Source of the DNA: Acanthaster planci
Taxonomy: Eukaryota > Echinodermata > Asteroidea > Valvatida > Acanthasteridae
Direction: 5' to 3'
Length of the DNA: 64,000 nt
NCBI RefSeq assembly: GCF_001949145.1
Contig: NW_019091393.1
Coordinates: 1,056,022-1,120,021, forward strand
The position numbers were made by a program, and so were the translations under genes. Positions 11,756-24,500 of the stretch are shown one piece after another. Positions within the stretch are counted from its first letter, which is position 1; the number at the start of each line of letters is the position of its first letter. The notes below the pieces were generated by a model. The model made no database searches. It was not told the origin of the DNA and saw nothing but the letters and a program-made list of their open reading frames with translations.

Positions 11756-14700
11756 CTACTTGACGCTGATGCTGATTATCTTGATCTCATCAAGGGGCTT
11801 GTCCGTCTTGGAATAGGTCTTGACTTCGCTGATCTTCTGCGTTACGTCCATACCCCTGGTGACACGGCCAAACACGGTGTGCTTATTGTCCAACCAAGGC
11901 TGGAGAAATCAAAAGAGGAAAATGTAACTTAAACATCAAAATCATTATCATAAATCAAATATTTTGTTCAAGTCTGTAGCTTCAAACAATGCATCTTGAT
12001 GAAGAATACACACCGACTAGAAGCATGGGTGAAGAGGTGAGTGGACTTACACAAGGTACGACCGTAATGAAGAACTGTGATCCGTTAGTGTTGGGTCCTG
12101 CGTTGGCCATGCTGAGTGTGTAAGGTTCATTGTGTCGTAATGTAGGGTGAAATTCATCAGCAAACTCACCACCCCAGATAGACTCACCACCTGTGCCGTT
12201 CCCTGAAGTGTAAAAGACAAAATGATGGAGGAAAAGATGAAGACAAAGTTGCAGTTTGGGAAAAGCCTTTGCTTCCCTGGTACCCATGCATAGGTTTCAA
12301 AGTGTAAACACCCGAACAGCACACAAGGACTAGCCAAATGAAAGTTCTCAGCGGCAACGCAAGTCCCTTTGTTGCTCAGTGACAGGGTTCATTGACCAGA
12401 GTTGGATTAACATGACTCATTCTCTGATGCCACGTCACTTACCTAGCGGGTCGCCGGTTTGAATCATAAAGCCTTTGATGACACGATGGAAGGTGTGTCC
12501 GTTGTAGTAACCGTTCCTGCTGTGCACGCAGAAGTTCTCCACTGTCTTTGGACATCTGAGAAAAATTCAAACATTGAGAGGTTTGCATGGCGGCCATCTT
12601 GCAGGTCATTGCTTTTGTCCCATAGGGAATGCATAGAAAGGTTTCCATCTGGAACAAAAGAACTGCCCTCCAAGATGGCTACCAGCCTAAGCCTCTACAC
12701 TGATTTATACAGAATAGAAGATTGCTGAATTCCAAATCAAATTTACTTGCCGTTAATTTCATACTTTCCACTGGTATAATATCTATAATTTGGCTTTGTT
12801 ATCAATGCTACTGAGGAACAGACCTTTAAAAAAAAAGCCTTTTTCAACAGTGAAATATCTGATTTCACATTCATTGTTCAACAAGCACATTCAAAACATT
12901 TATTTCGAATTTACTTACGGGCAGATTGAAGCTTACACTAGCTTTAACGTAACTTCACTTTGATATTAACTCATAATAATTAACTAAGTCAGGGTATCAT
13001 ACGCCATTAGTAATTACTCTTTGGAGAAGAGTTGAATCGTGATATCTCCCATCGACGTGTGTATGCAGGCTTGACTCGATAACCTCTGGGATGTTGTACC
13101 CTGTATTGACAGAATTGAAAGGTCAAAGGACAACACTGTCACCGGTGTGTATGGGTCAATACAACAGAATTACCAAGAGCACTGAGACACAAATTGCCAT
13201 GGCTACAACTTCCCAAAGAAGACAGAACAAAGGACAACTTGACTTCAATCAAAATCCAAATAGCTGCAATTTTGAGTGCATTAAAATCATTTCAGGGGTT
13301 GAAATGGTTCAAGATATGTTACAATGGTCAATTAAAACATCTATCATTCACACACAAGCTTTCAGAAGTTGTTATAGATCTGGATCGTCAACCAGGGTTG
13401 GGTTCCAACAACACCGGTCTGAGAACTCTAGACAAGGACACACTTCAGAAGTTCCAAAATGTATGTGCACTCCATTAATTTTGGATGAGACACCAGCACA
13501 CTATCTCTCACAGATGACAAGGACCACTACTAACCTGTGTTGCTGCCATTTGTTCTTCTTTTGAAGGCTTCTCATTGAAAACGTCACGTTCGGCCTCAGC
13601 GCTAAACATCATTTAACAATAAAGCCTTGTCATTTCATATTCTTGTTTTTGGATATTTTGAAAATAACTTTGCACTGCAGGTTGTACAGCAGAAAAAGTG
13701 GTAAACAAAAGCGTGAAAAGTTATTCTTCAATATCATTTATGGAGATCTACAAGAAGGCTGAGACCAACCTTTTGGCATCCTCTGGTTCCCGGACAGAAA
13801 ACAGATAGAAGCGGTTCTTCTTGAAGGCGGTGCAGACCAGCGTGGGGTCAGAGGTCACATTGACGAGGGTGGGGTTGTCCGAGGCCTGCATCTCCACTGA
13901 GAGGGCAGCCTTGCTGGGTTTACTAACGCCTTGGTGGAGGGCAAGCTGTAAGAAGCGGATGTTCTCTGGCTGTAAGGTTGGGGAGAAAACACAGATAGAC
14001 AAGGAAACAAGCGCTCAAACTTGCACAAGAATCCTTACTGAAAGAGTCAAATTCTCAGTTTTTCAAAATAATGGGATAAATTCAAGCTCTAACTATTTTT
14101 AGCACAAAAGGGTGACCTCCAGTGGTCTAAACTACAACAATTACTCATAGGTGGTGTATCATCACTTGAACAACCTTTGTTGAAGGCTGTACAATGTTTA
14201 CTGTGAACTTGTGCACATTCAGTGGAAAACTGATTCTGTGCAATGTGTACCAATCATGTGGCACTTGCTATCACGACTTAAAATGTGATGCATGAAAACA
14301 GGTTAATGCTTAAAGTTAGAGAAATACTGTGTCCATTAATGTTGCACCTGTGAGGCTATATCTGCATTGTTAAGATTCCCCAGGAATATTCCACACGGTA
14401 TTCTATGGAAACCAAAGCTGAGAATACTATAAAAGAACTCACCTTGCCCAGCATCCTGGGGCATTTGTTGCTGTAGAGGTTGAGGGTCTTAATACCAAGC
14501 ATGGTAGCATACAGAACAAAGTTGCCTGTCTCATCAAAAACTGCACAAATACAAGGCAAGCAAAGCAATGACACTCATCCGTCAAACAATACTTTGAGCA
14601 TTAATTCTGATTAGCTATGCACAAATGTACCGAACTAGATATGAATACAGCAGTACCACGCTCACTGCCGCAGTTTTCACCTATTTCTTCTAACACCATT

Positions 14701-17700
14701 ACTTCAGGCCAGTTTCAACTCTGGTGCTTACCGATGTTTGCCAAGGAGAAGGCATCTGATTTCTGCAAGTCCCTCTCGGCAGCCATGCGACGTCCAAACT
14801 CCATGTCAGGCAGCTGTTGTCGCATCTGCTGCAGTTCGCTGAATGTCTGCAGGGACTCGTCAAAGACCCGCATCAGCTTGCCCGTCAAAAACTTGAAAAC
14901 CCGAACCTACCATAAATCAAGTAATCCTCAATAAAATCATCCAGATTTCAGACATGAAGCAAGCAAGCATGATTAAAAAGGATGCTGACAACCTGAACTG
15001 GAAAACATCCAACATTAAGTTTTCAGTTCTGTTCTTCCTGAAACGTATACAAAATAATGAACACAAACTATTTTATGCCGCATGCAGGGATTATGAATAA
15101 TCCAGCGTATTTTTACAGACTTACCTTTCTGTCTTTGGCAAGAGTAGCAAATAGCTTTCCATTGGGTGAAAATGTGAGTCCCATTGGCAACGTCTTGCAC
15201 TGGTAAAACAAAAAAATCCACTTGGTGAACAATTACACTTTTAGGAATGCTGGTTAATAAGATAGGCACCTTTATCAACTCCTTACCTCTTGTTCTCATA
15301 AATGTGCCAAAGTAACCATGATATATTTTTCTCTTAAACACACTTCCTTTAGCAAACCACCCCACTGAAAGAAACTGTACAATCCTACCTTGACGAACTC
15401 ATAGAGATCTGTGTCCGTCTTATACTGGAAGGCAACTTGTGTCGGGAATTTGAAGTCTTTCTTAGGGCCTGTCCAGTACTCGACGAGGCCCTGTTTGTCT
15501 ACCGACAGCACCACTTCAAAGATAGGGTTATACTGTGGACAGAAAAACAGGAAAACAATGAGTATATACTAAACCTATGTGTGTTTTCAAGAAGATTGTA
15601 AACCATATTTGTCTGCTAAAAAATGTTACTGACAAGTCTCTCTTTCCAAGCTCCGGGTAAAAGAGCAGACTAGAAATTGGAAAAATGGGCCCAAGTCTAC
15701 GCTTTCCCCTGGATTTCAGAGTTTAAAGGCTAGATAATTAGACAATGGAACCGTCAGCAATCCCGCCTGCCACTCTCTAGACTGAAATCAAGAGAGGGCG
15801 CTCTTGATGCCATTGACCTGCATGTATCTCCTGTGTGCAACTCTGTACCTTCATTCCGATGACAGGACAACTATGCAACGAGCTGAGGGTGTGGACAGCC
15901 ACACTGCTTGACCGGCCGTCGTAGATGTGAATGTTACCTGACGCTTTGTCCGAACTAGAAGTACCAAAAATACGTAAAATAACACAAGTAGCTAGATGCA
16001 CAAAAAGTTCATTGAGCTTAGCCACTAAACGGATCAGAGGTCTGTTTTGTCCAATCTATTCTCTTCTACCATATTCCCTGACGGCACTGTAACAAAGCTG
16101 AGGTGAACTGCACAGAATCGAAAACCTCTGTCAGTCATTATGACCTCACACTGTCTCACAATGAATGTAGCCATCTCAAATAGTGCCTTCCTCAACTTGA
16201 GATGTAACGTAGTACTGTGGTCCTTGGCACTAAGCTGATATATGTATGTGACTGGGTCTGCAAAAAGGTGTTTTAAGTCGCACAATGCAAAAATGCGTGA
16301 TGGCCCATTCCACGTGCCGAGGGTGAAAATATTTTGGAAATATTTTGAGGCAAATTTCTTGACCAGAAAAGCTCTGTTGCTAAGGAAACCAAGAGAGTGT
16401 CTAATTTATGTTTAATGTTTCTGTTCGTTATGTTTAAAGGGCATATATCAAAAGCACACGTGATAAATGAAATTATACGAACATGCAAATGGCATATAAC
16501 TCCAAAATGCAAAATGCCACTGGGATGAATTACAAAATGAAAGCTTAGGATGTGAGCAATTTCATTATATACATGTATATAACTAAAATTCCAACAAATG
16601 TGACATAATAAACCTTTTTGCAGAGCCGGTCACATATGAGATTTTGAAGTAGGGCTATTTTATAAATTTGAAGTCCAACTTTTTCCATGCTCCTGTCACA
16701 TATGACAAAAAACTTTACAAGTTTGAAACACAGAGTGATTAAGTGGCATAGCATACCTGCCAAACAAATAAATGCTGCTTAAAGTCAGTGATTATTTCCA
16801 TGTCAACTTCCACAGCTTAGGTGTCACAGGGACTCCAAAAATGTCACACTACTGGACCCAAAAATGTCACACTATTGGACCCCAAACTGTCACACTATTG
16901 GACCCCAAAATGTCACACTATTGGACCCCAAACTGTCACACTATTGGACCCCAAACTGTCACACTATTGGACGCCAAAATTTAACACTATTGGACCCCAA
17001 ACTGTCACACTATTGGACCCCAAACTGTCACACTATTGGACCCCAAACTGTCACACTATTGGACCCCAAAATTTAACACTATTGGACCCCAAACTGTCAC
17101 ACTATTGGACCCCAAACTGTCACACTATTGGACCCCAAAATGTCACACTATTGGACCTCAAATTTATAAAATAATCTAGTGCACATTTGCTTTCACAGCG
17201 AGTACAATAAAGCAAGCACAGTGTGGTCTTACATGGGGTTTAATTCAATGCAATTTATGGTACACGTGCAGTCATGATAGGACTCATGCCTATCACCACC
17301 TACCATGCTTATCACCACCTACCATGCCAATGCAGGAATAGCATCACCAGACCGAAAAATCCACTCGCAACATCCGGGCACGTAATCAATCTTCATCATG
17401 TTGATCATATCTAGCAAGAGGGAAGAAAAAAGCATTGCTGGGACAAAATATCAGACATAAGGTAGCCGGAAGAACCTTGGGGAACCAGAAAATCGGACAG
17501 TGGAAACACAAACAAAAAATCAAATCAGGAAACAATGTTTAACCCTCGATCTCTTGGACTTTACGAGGAATGAGGTTACCAGAATCTGACAAAATCAGGC
17601 TCTGTGTACTAAACCACCAGCACATTGTTTCGTACGGAAATGAGAAAGGGCACCGATCCTTTGTAAAATAATAGAAGCTTCACTGAGCAGTCCTGAATCC

Positions 17701-20433
17701 AGTGAAAAATTAATCAAAGATTGCATTCCAATGGCTTGGGGTCATGGGGTATACTCACCAAAATTTACGACATCAAATATTTTCATAGATTTGTCATCAG
17801 CTACAGTACAGAGTAACGTGCCATCCACACTGACTGATATGCTCCCTATTCGTCCTGAGGCCATACAAGAAGATGCACAAATAAACAATTAACAACAGAG
17901 ATAAACAATTAACAACAGTGGTTTTGATTTAGTGGAAAGTGTGAGGATTTTTTTGAACAGGGAAAGAGAGATCATTTACAGGTGTCAACAGTAACAGCAA
18001 AATAGGAGGACATAGTTAGAGCACACTAATGATGCTTTGACAGTGAAGTTATGGATCCTTTGAAGTTAGTTAGATTACTATACTGGTCAGGTGTTGTGTT
18101 CATACCGAGATGTGCTCTGAAATGTTTGACAAACTCGATGCCAAGATCTTGTTTTTTCCAGAACTTCACATGACCATCGCAGCTTGCCGTGATGATGTAC
18201 TCTGTCCTAGAAATCCACACAAAATAAGAGTAAAAATGACACTTGGTGTTATCCCAATTGCCAGATGGCAGTGCAAAAGCTGGGTTCCTTGTGTCTCAAT
18301 GGCAAAGGAAGCTTGCGCAGGCAGAGAATAAAAAACATACATCAACATTAACCCTAGGTCCTTAAGAATTTTTCCTCGAAACCTTCCTTAACCCTATAAA
18401 ATCCTTTACAGTGTAGGAAACCCACTGCACCTTTGTGCTCAAACTTTCAACAAGCACCAAGGCCAAGGAAGAGTAGCTGGATTCCATCTTCCTCAATTTT
18501 ACAAAATCTTAAAAACCTCTTGCTAGATTTTAAAGGATCTGGAAAGTAAAGGGTTAACCAATTTTAGCGTTTGGAATTCAACTCTGTAATGTGATGGTTT
18601 ATAATTTTTAGTGATTAAAATCGACACTACTACTATGGAGCAGAGAAACACAAACTATCNNNNNNNNNNNNNNNNNNNNNNNNNNNNNNNNNNNNNNNNN
18701 NNNNNNNNNNNNNNNNNNNNNNNNNNNNNNNNNNNNNNNNNNNNNNNNNNNNNNNNNNNNNNNNNNNNNNNNNNNNNNNNNNNNNNNNNNNNNNNNNNNN
18801 NNNNNNNNNNNNNNNNNNNNNNNNNNNNNNNNNNNNNNNNNNNNNNNNNNNNNNNNNNNNNNNNNNNNNNNNNNNNNNNNNNNNNNNNNNNNNNNNNNNN
18901 NNNNNNNNNNNNNNNNNNNNNNNNNNNNNNNNNNNNNNNNNNNNNNNNNNNNNNNNNNNNNNNNNNNNNNNNNNNNNNNNNNNNNNNNNNNNNNNNNNNN
19001 NNNNNNNNNNNNNNNNNNNNNNNNNNNNNNNNNNNNNNNNNNNNNNNNNNNNNNNNNNNNNNNNNNNNNNNNNNNNNNNNNNNNNNNNNNNNNNNNNNNN
19101 NNNNNNNNNNNNNNNNNNNNNNNNNNNNNNNNNNNNNNNNNNNNNNNNNNNNNNNNNNNNNNNNNNNNNNNNNNNNNNNNNNNNNNNNNNNNNNNNNNNN
19201 NNNNNNNNNNNNNNNNNNNNNNGATTCCTGATATCCCTACTTGCTGACTGCAATGTGTGTAATGACATCTCTATGCATGTAGCTCTTTTCGTACAGCTCA
19301 GCCGAGGGTAGATTTTTCAGAAATGTATCCTCAAACTCAAGAACTGTGATAGTAAAGAAGAAAATAAATTGTTAGAACTTGGCTAAACACAAAGACCGAG
19401 CAAGTAATAGGCCTATTCCAAATTACATTGTTCCATTTTTGTGTTGGTTTCATTGTTTATTCTAAAGCCGTGTGATTCTCTATGTGTTAGGTCATTCTCA
19501 CGGTCGACAGCGTGATTTCACTAGGTCTTGTTTCTTGTCACTGATTGGTCAGTAGAGGCTGTTTTGCCCCTCTGGACTCAAAGGGACATGAATAGTGTCA
19601 TGGTCAATGGGAAAACTCTAAACAAATGTCCTTGTAAACACCACATCTTTCCCTTGAAAATACCTTAACTTTCACTATTTTATGCAGTTAAAATAACGAC
19701 AATATATCAAAAAAGTTGTGCTTATTTGCCTTACAAAATGAACAAAAGTCCCATAGGGTTTGTGCACAGGTTGTCAAGTGGTGTCCGTATATGGAACTCT
19801 TTCCAGTAATTCCCTGTACAAAATGAATGGAAGACTGTCATTTTACCCACACGTATGTGCAATGGGTTGAACAGCAGAAAGAATTCCTTGTAACAAGGAC
19901 ACCACTTAACACACTGTGCACAAACCCTGTGACTGGTGTTTTCTCTTGATCTCAAGCTAGCTGATGTCACTATTTTCACAGCTAAATTTTACTGTTTAAT
20001 TCAACTTAAGGACATGCTATTGCTTTCAGATGGCAAATAAGTCACTGCAGGGAAAAATCAGTGGTGTCTGTATATGGAATTCTTTCCTGAACGGTCTCTG
20101 CTCAATTGGAGGAAGAAAACAGAGGCATGAATGTCTTGGACAGTTAAAAACGAATCTATGCAAATGATTTCAAATTAGCATGGTGTCAATTCAAAGTCAT
20201 ACCATTACTATTTTAAACGTCTGGGTAACGCACTGAATTAAACGGCCTGGGCCTAGACAAAATTCATAAACGCCGCGAAATTTTTCCTTTTTCTGTAAGT
20301 TCTGCCACTTGCCTTTTCTTTTCTTAGGCTTGACGGCTTCTATTGGCATAGGGCCGATCCATTCTTCTTCGTCCTCCTCTTGGATTCGCCGTTTTCCCTC
20401 TGATTCTGGGGATCTCGGTACTGGCTGTTCCAT
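11756..20433 (-). CDS. PPWD1: PPWD1, WD40-repeat peptidyl-prolyl isomerase
   Basis: Nuclear spliceosome-associated cyclophilin with N-terminal WD40 repeats. Coding exons: 20433-20313, 19343-19241, 18206-18106, 17854-17759, 17410-17323, 15954-15849, 15532-15389, 15199-15125, 14906-14732, 14540-14443, 13969-13770, 13601-13535, 13085-13018, 12555-12443, 12202-12051, 11899-11756. The total is 1851 nt, 616 aa, against 646 in human, with a shorter acidic N-terminus. WD repeats occupy about 70-330 ([21 protein letters not shown]-like, GLVEYWTGP). A helical linker with [17 protein letters not shown] follows at about 300. The cyclophilin domain is at about 465-616. Its catalytic arginine (FHRVIKG), the QTGDP turn, QFFITVV and [10 protein letters not shown] are all present, so isomerase activity is expected. 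Exon 1 ends in a GC donor (AAAAG|GCAAGT); homology (KKRK|VLEFE) leaves no alternative. Assembly gap 1 falls in intron 2. Confidence 0.95.
16480..16740. repeat. dispersed repeat shared with MTG1 intron
   Basis: Lies in PPWD1 intron 5. Ordered blocks (TGCAAAATGCCAC, AAAGCTTA, ATGTATATAACT-like, GGTCACATATGAG) recur with the same order and spacing near 55130-55270 in MTG1 intron 6, where GGTCACATATCA and TGCAAAATGCCAC are found. It is an interspersed repeat of unknown class, with no reading frame. Confidence 0.4.
16842..17165. repeat. 23-bp minisatellite, about 14 copies
   Basis: Head-to-tail copies of CACACTATTGGACCCCAAAC plus TGT (23 bp) with few substitutions, in PPWD1 intron 5. The commonest variants change CTGT to ATGT or ATTT near the unit end. 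Because 23 is not a multiple of 3, one stop-free unit gives long open frames in all three phases. Those frames are repeat artefacts and not genes. Confidence 0.9.
18375..18560. repeat. palindromic dispersed repeat, copy in PPWD1 intron 2
   Basis: Contains CTTCCTCAATTTTACAAAATC and a returning GATTTTAAAGGATCTGGAAAG arm (about 18488-18555), plus a second block CTTCCTTAACCCTATAAAATCC near 18383. Same family as the repeats near 4580, 46210 and 54190. It ends about 100 bp before the assembly gap. Confidence 0.45.
18660..19222. other. assembly gap (563 N)
   Basis: A run of unknown bases wholly inside PPWD1 intron 2. The flanking exons (18206 and 19241) join in phase, so no coding sequence need be missing. 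Open frames running through the N are meaningless. Confidence 0.98.
19735..19940. mobile_element. inverted-repeat (MITE-like) element
   Basis: Lies in PPWD1 intron 1. Left arm at about 19750-19805: GGGTTTGTGCACAGGTTGTC, then AAGTGGTGTCC and GGAACTCTTTCC. The right arm at about 19880-19937 is its reverse complement (GAAAGAATTCC, GGACACCACTTAA, CTGTGCACAAACCC). The arms are about 55 bp with a short central region. A partial third copy of the GGTGTCTGTATATGGAATTC block lies at 20067-20090. There is no transposase, so it would be non-autonomous. Confidence 0.55.
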
Positions 20434-21585
20434 GCTTGCCCCGAGATTGTCGCGTCGACAGCAAAACTTTACGATCGGTAGTTGGGTAGTTAGTTCTTAT
20501 TCACAATGGACATTCCCATTCAAGAATAACCCGTTTGCGAACATAAATTAGTCGCCCGTCTGCGAATATTGCACGCTTTTGCTGAGAATCATTTTGCTTT
20601 GCAACACTATTGTTGCGCTTTTTAGGGGGCGGGTTCGTATTGGCGTGGAACTGGAAGGGTGTTTCTTGAACTGTTTTCGAGTGTGCGTTGCAGTTGCTCA
20701 TTTGTTAGTTGATTTGATTTTTTTAACTCAATCTTTCTGTCTCTAGGTTCTAGTTTGGGTGCATCCAAGTTCCACATTTTGTTTCGAGTCAAACTGTGGC
20801 ACTGATTTTGCAGTTCGTCAATATTGTGGTTTATACACACATCTTGCTGATTTTTTTTACCCTGGTTGACTGCGAGACGGTTATTTTACATTTGGACAGG
20901 GGTAATGTGTTATAACACACACATAAAGTAGAAAAATTCTTGGCCTTTGTCCGGACCACGTACGCCTTTTGGTCACTCACACTATGCCCTCGAGGTGCAT
21001 AGACGTGCACAAGTACTAGTGACCCCATTGCATACTCCATATGCATACGAGAAAAAAAAATAAGACGGAGAAGGTGCAGACTATTTTATGTGGGGAAAAG
21101 TGTTAGAATTTGGAATAGATTGACAGATACTAAATGTTGGCCCTCTAGTCGCCTTTCAAGTGAGTCATTATAGTCGCAAGGGCGGACGGGGGGCGGGGGG
21201 ATGGGGCCATCCCCCCCCAAAAAATGACTAGGATTTTTTTTTAGTAAATCAGAGTGGATATTTTTTCGTTTAGGAATTTTTTCTGGGCAGCTGCCTAACT
21301 GCGAGGGGATGCTTCTTACCTGTTTTGGCCCCCGCCCCAAGTCTAAGGTTTCTATGACATATGTAATACAAGCTCACACCCTGAGACCTTGACTTGCAGA
21401 TCGGCGCCCCTGTGAGAATAAGCGACATCAGCAAGTGAGACTTGGCTTGCATATACATGTACATGTATACTGACTCAGCTCTGCTGACTACGTGCCAAGA
21501 CAGTGCTTGTTAATAAACAGGTCTGACTCTGAGTCTACTGAACGAGTGGTGTAACAGGCTACAGATTTCGATTTTTTATGTCAAA
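20434..21585. promoter_or_regulatory. divergent intergenic region, PPWD1 / ACE2-like
   Basis: This 1.15 kb separates two divergent start codons. No conserved coding exon is visible. The PPWD1 side (20434-20560) is its likely 5' UTR and core promoter. On the peptidase side is a perfect palindrome ATACATGTACATGTAT near 21453-21468, and the peptidase ATG at 21586 is overlapped by an out-of-frame ATG at 21578. A G/C-rich low-complexity patch lies at 21180-21222. No TATA box is convincing for either gene. Confidence 0.45.
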
Positions 21586-24500
21586 ATGTGGTCTTTTGCT
21601 CTCCTGTGCATGGTATGCATGCCGGTCTTATCGACAGCTCAGGGAGGCCACGGTCACCAGGAACTTGTCGCTGATCTGGCCCAGGCGAGGGAGTTTTTAG
21701 ACGCCTACAGTGAGACTATCACGGAGCTGGACTATCAAGCCACGCTGGCTGCTTGGGAATTCGCCAGCAATATCTCTGATGTCAACCAACAGAAACAGGC
21801 AAGTAACATGGAAAAGTAACGTCTCGTGCACAGTAATAAAGAAAAGTGCCTTATGCAATTTCACTGGCAAAGTTTATATATTTCCCCCTCCTATCTATCG
21901 GACTATTTTGTAGTTGTTTTCTTGACGGTAACAGGGCGAAAATTCCTGTGGAATTGTGAATTGGAGGGTCCAGGTCTCGGAGTTCGTCGATGCTTACCTC
22001 CATTGGTTGTTTTGTTTTCTCGTTTTCTTAATACGCGCTGGCAGTGTGCACCATGCAGAGAGCTATTTTGTGGAGTTAGGAAACAATCGGCACTCTTCGT
22101 CTGAAATATAATCAGTACATCTGTCCTTTGTTTTGTTAACGGCGGCTGCACTCCCTCCCCTTAAGATCCTACGTCAATGGCCGAGAATTCATGTAGGCTA
22201 CCGTAAAGATTCCCCCTGCCCCGCCTCCCCCATAAACCCCCTCAATGAGAACGTAGCACTTGTTTGTGTGAAAAAAAAAGTAGGTGAGCGATTGGTGGGG
22301 CCGGGGATCTCTGGGGAAAAATGCTACGGGGTAAAGTTCGTCGACTGCTTCTTCGGCTTCAGCTGATCGCATTCAGTTATTACGGAGCCTACGTATAGAA
22401 AACTGGGCATCGCGTCTTGCGCATACCTGGAAACACAGCTGTCATGCTCTGTTCTATGATTAATGCGATTGAGTGTGACTCAAGGTTCCTGTTTTATTGA
22501 GGTCATAATATCAAACATTATGTAGGTAATATTTATGATTTGAATGCATAGGTGGTTGATATAATTCTTTCCCAGTAAACAAATTCTGCAGAAGACGCAA
22601 GCAATTCAACATTCGACATTTTGAAGGGATAATATTCTGAATTTTCTGGTTTCTATGGAGATTCGTAAGACAATACGAAATGTGTGGTTATCATCTTCCA
22701 ACAATAAACACATGTATGAAGAAAAGTTTCCGTCTCATAAATGTGAACAATTGTGTGGAGTCTGCTAACACTCTATTACGGAAGCTTCTTGGTACCCCTG
22801 AAATTCTCAATGAATTGATCGCAATTTGCACAATTACCCCCCCATAGCAGCAGACACACCACATAATTTAATATTGATATTGTAAGGCTCTCACATATTT
22901 GGACAGATTGAGGAAAGTCTGGTCCTCGCCGCATTCGTGAAGGAAGCAGGCCAGAATGCCAGTCGGTTTGACGATTCGGCTTTCCCCGATGACGTCAGAA
23001 GAAGACTGAAAAACATCCGGGACATCGGAACAGCTATCCTCGAGCCGACCAAAGTGGCAGAGGTGAGGTCAACAGAATAAAGACCTATATTAAAATGTTA
23101 CTAGCCCCCCCCCCCGGTTATCATCTTGTTTATCATAATGTCTATGTACCATTTTGTCATTCTAATTTCAAATGTCAAGAAAGTGTTTTTCTTCTGTCGA
23201 CCCTTCATAGTTCAGTGAGCTGGTAAGTTCCATGACCGATAACTACAGCACTGCACGCGTATGCCGGCCGGGAAAACCCGATGAATGTCTTCAACTCGAA
23301 CCTGGTGAGACAAATATTTAATTATCTCTCAGTCGAAGGGGATGGAGGATTACATTCCTGGAAGATATCCAATTTATAAGAACGCGGCCCTCTTAACTTT
23401 TCCATTTCATACTTGCTGTGGTAATCTTGGAGAGGAAACTTGTACTCGAGGTGGGATCATTTCTTCGCGTTAAAAGGGACAATTTGAAAAAACCCTGTTT
23501 ATTGGATAAACAAGATTTAGGTTAGTTGAGCCAGTCCATCCTAGGCTTGCCATTTTGTCTCCACGAAATGAACTGGTTCATCCCTGCCATATCATTGTCT
23601 CCACGAAATTAATTCGTCGTTGCACAGATCAGTAAGTTTCTGTTTATTCAGGCTTCTTTTCCTTTTATTTGGCCGTTTCCAGGTTTGACACAGGTGATGG
23701 CCAGTTCCCGAGATTGGGACGAACTTGTCTGGGCCTGGAAAGGATTTCGAGACAAAGCTGGCGTTCCGAACAAACCTCTGTATGCCCGCTATGTTGAGCT
23801 TTCCAACGAAGCTGCCAGGGCGAATGGTAGGTCTCGTTTGTGGTTGCAGAATAACTACGTTCGGGGAGCTATGGTTGTCCTACAGGGACATCACACACGG
23901 AAATATTTGCGATATGTGATGTCCCTTCAGGGTCACCACAGGGAGCCCTTGTTGCTCGAATCGAAATGGAAAACTCTATCAACCCCACACGGATTTGCAG
24001 CCACCTTTCTTTAAATCTTAAAGCGCTAACTTAAAGCCTCAGACATACTGTGGCTGGTTCATTACTTGTCACAAAGAGGGAGGATCCATGGGGGACTCCA
24101 CGACACATGGAAGGTTCATGTAACAGCCGTTAATATTTTTTCATCTACATTTCTTCACAGGATATCCTGACACGGGGAGTTACTGGCGTTCTTACTACGA
24201 GGTGGACGATTTGGTCGCGCAAGCTTATAAATTGTACAACGATATCCTACCACTGTACAAGCAACTCCATGCTTATGTCAGAAGAATCATGCACAAAACA
24301 CATGGAGACAAAGTAGACGTCGATGGGCGTATTCCTTCTAACCTGTTAGGTACTTGTATTAATCCCGCCCCCTCTGCTTTTATTGAGTAGTGTTGGTAAA
24401 ATCGCCGAGCTGAATTTTTCCAGAGCAGGCAAAAGATGGAAGCGAATTGTGTCTGACGATTGCCTGTCTTCTTGTTTCAGGAGACATGTGGGGGCGCTTT

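Noticed and set aside
16842-17165. CRISPR-like array
   Set aside because: Units are directly contiguous with no unique spacers, and the DNA is an animal intron.
16772-17174. Open frames of 70-117 codons reading HYWTP / GPQTV / TLLDPKL repeats
   Set aside because: They are three phases of one 23-bp minisatellite inside a PPWD1 intron; no start context, splice sites or homology.
18611-19268. Long open frames across the first N run
   Set aside because: They exist only because unknown bases cannot make stops.
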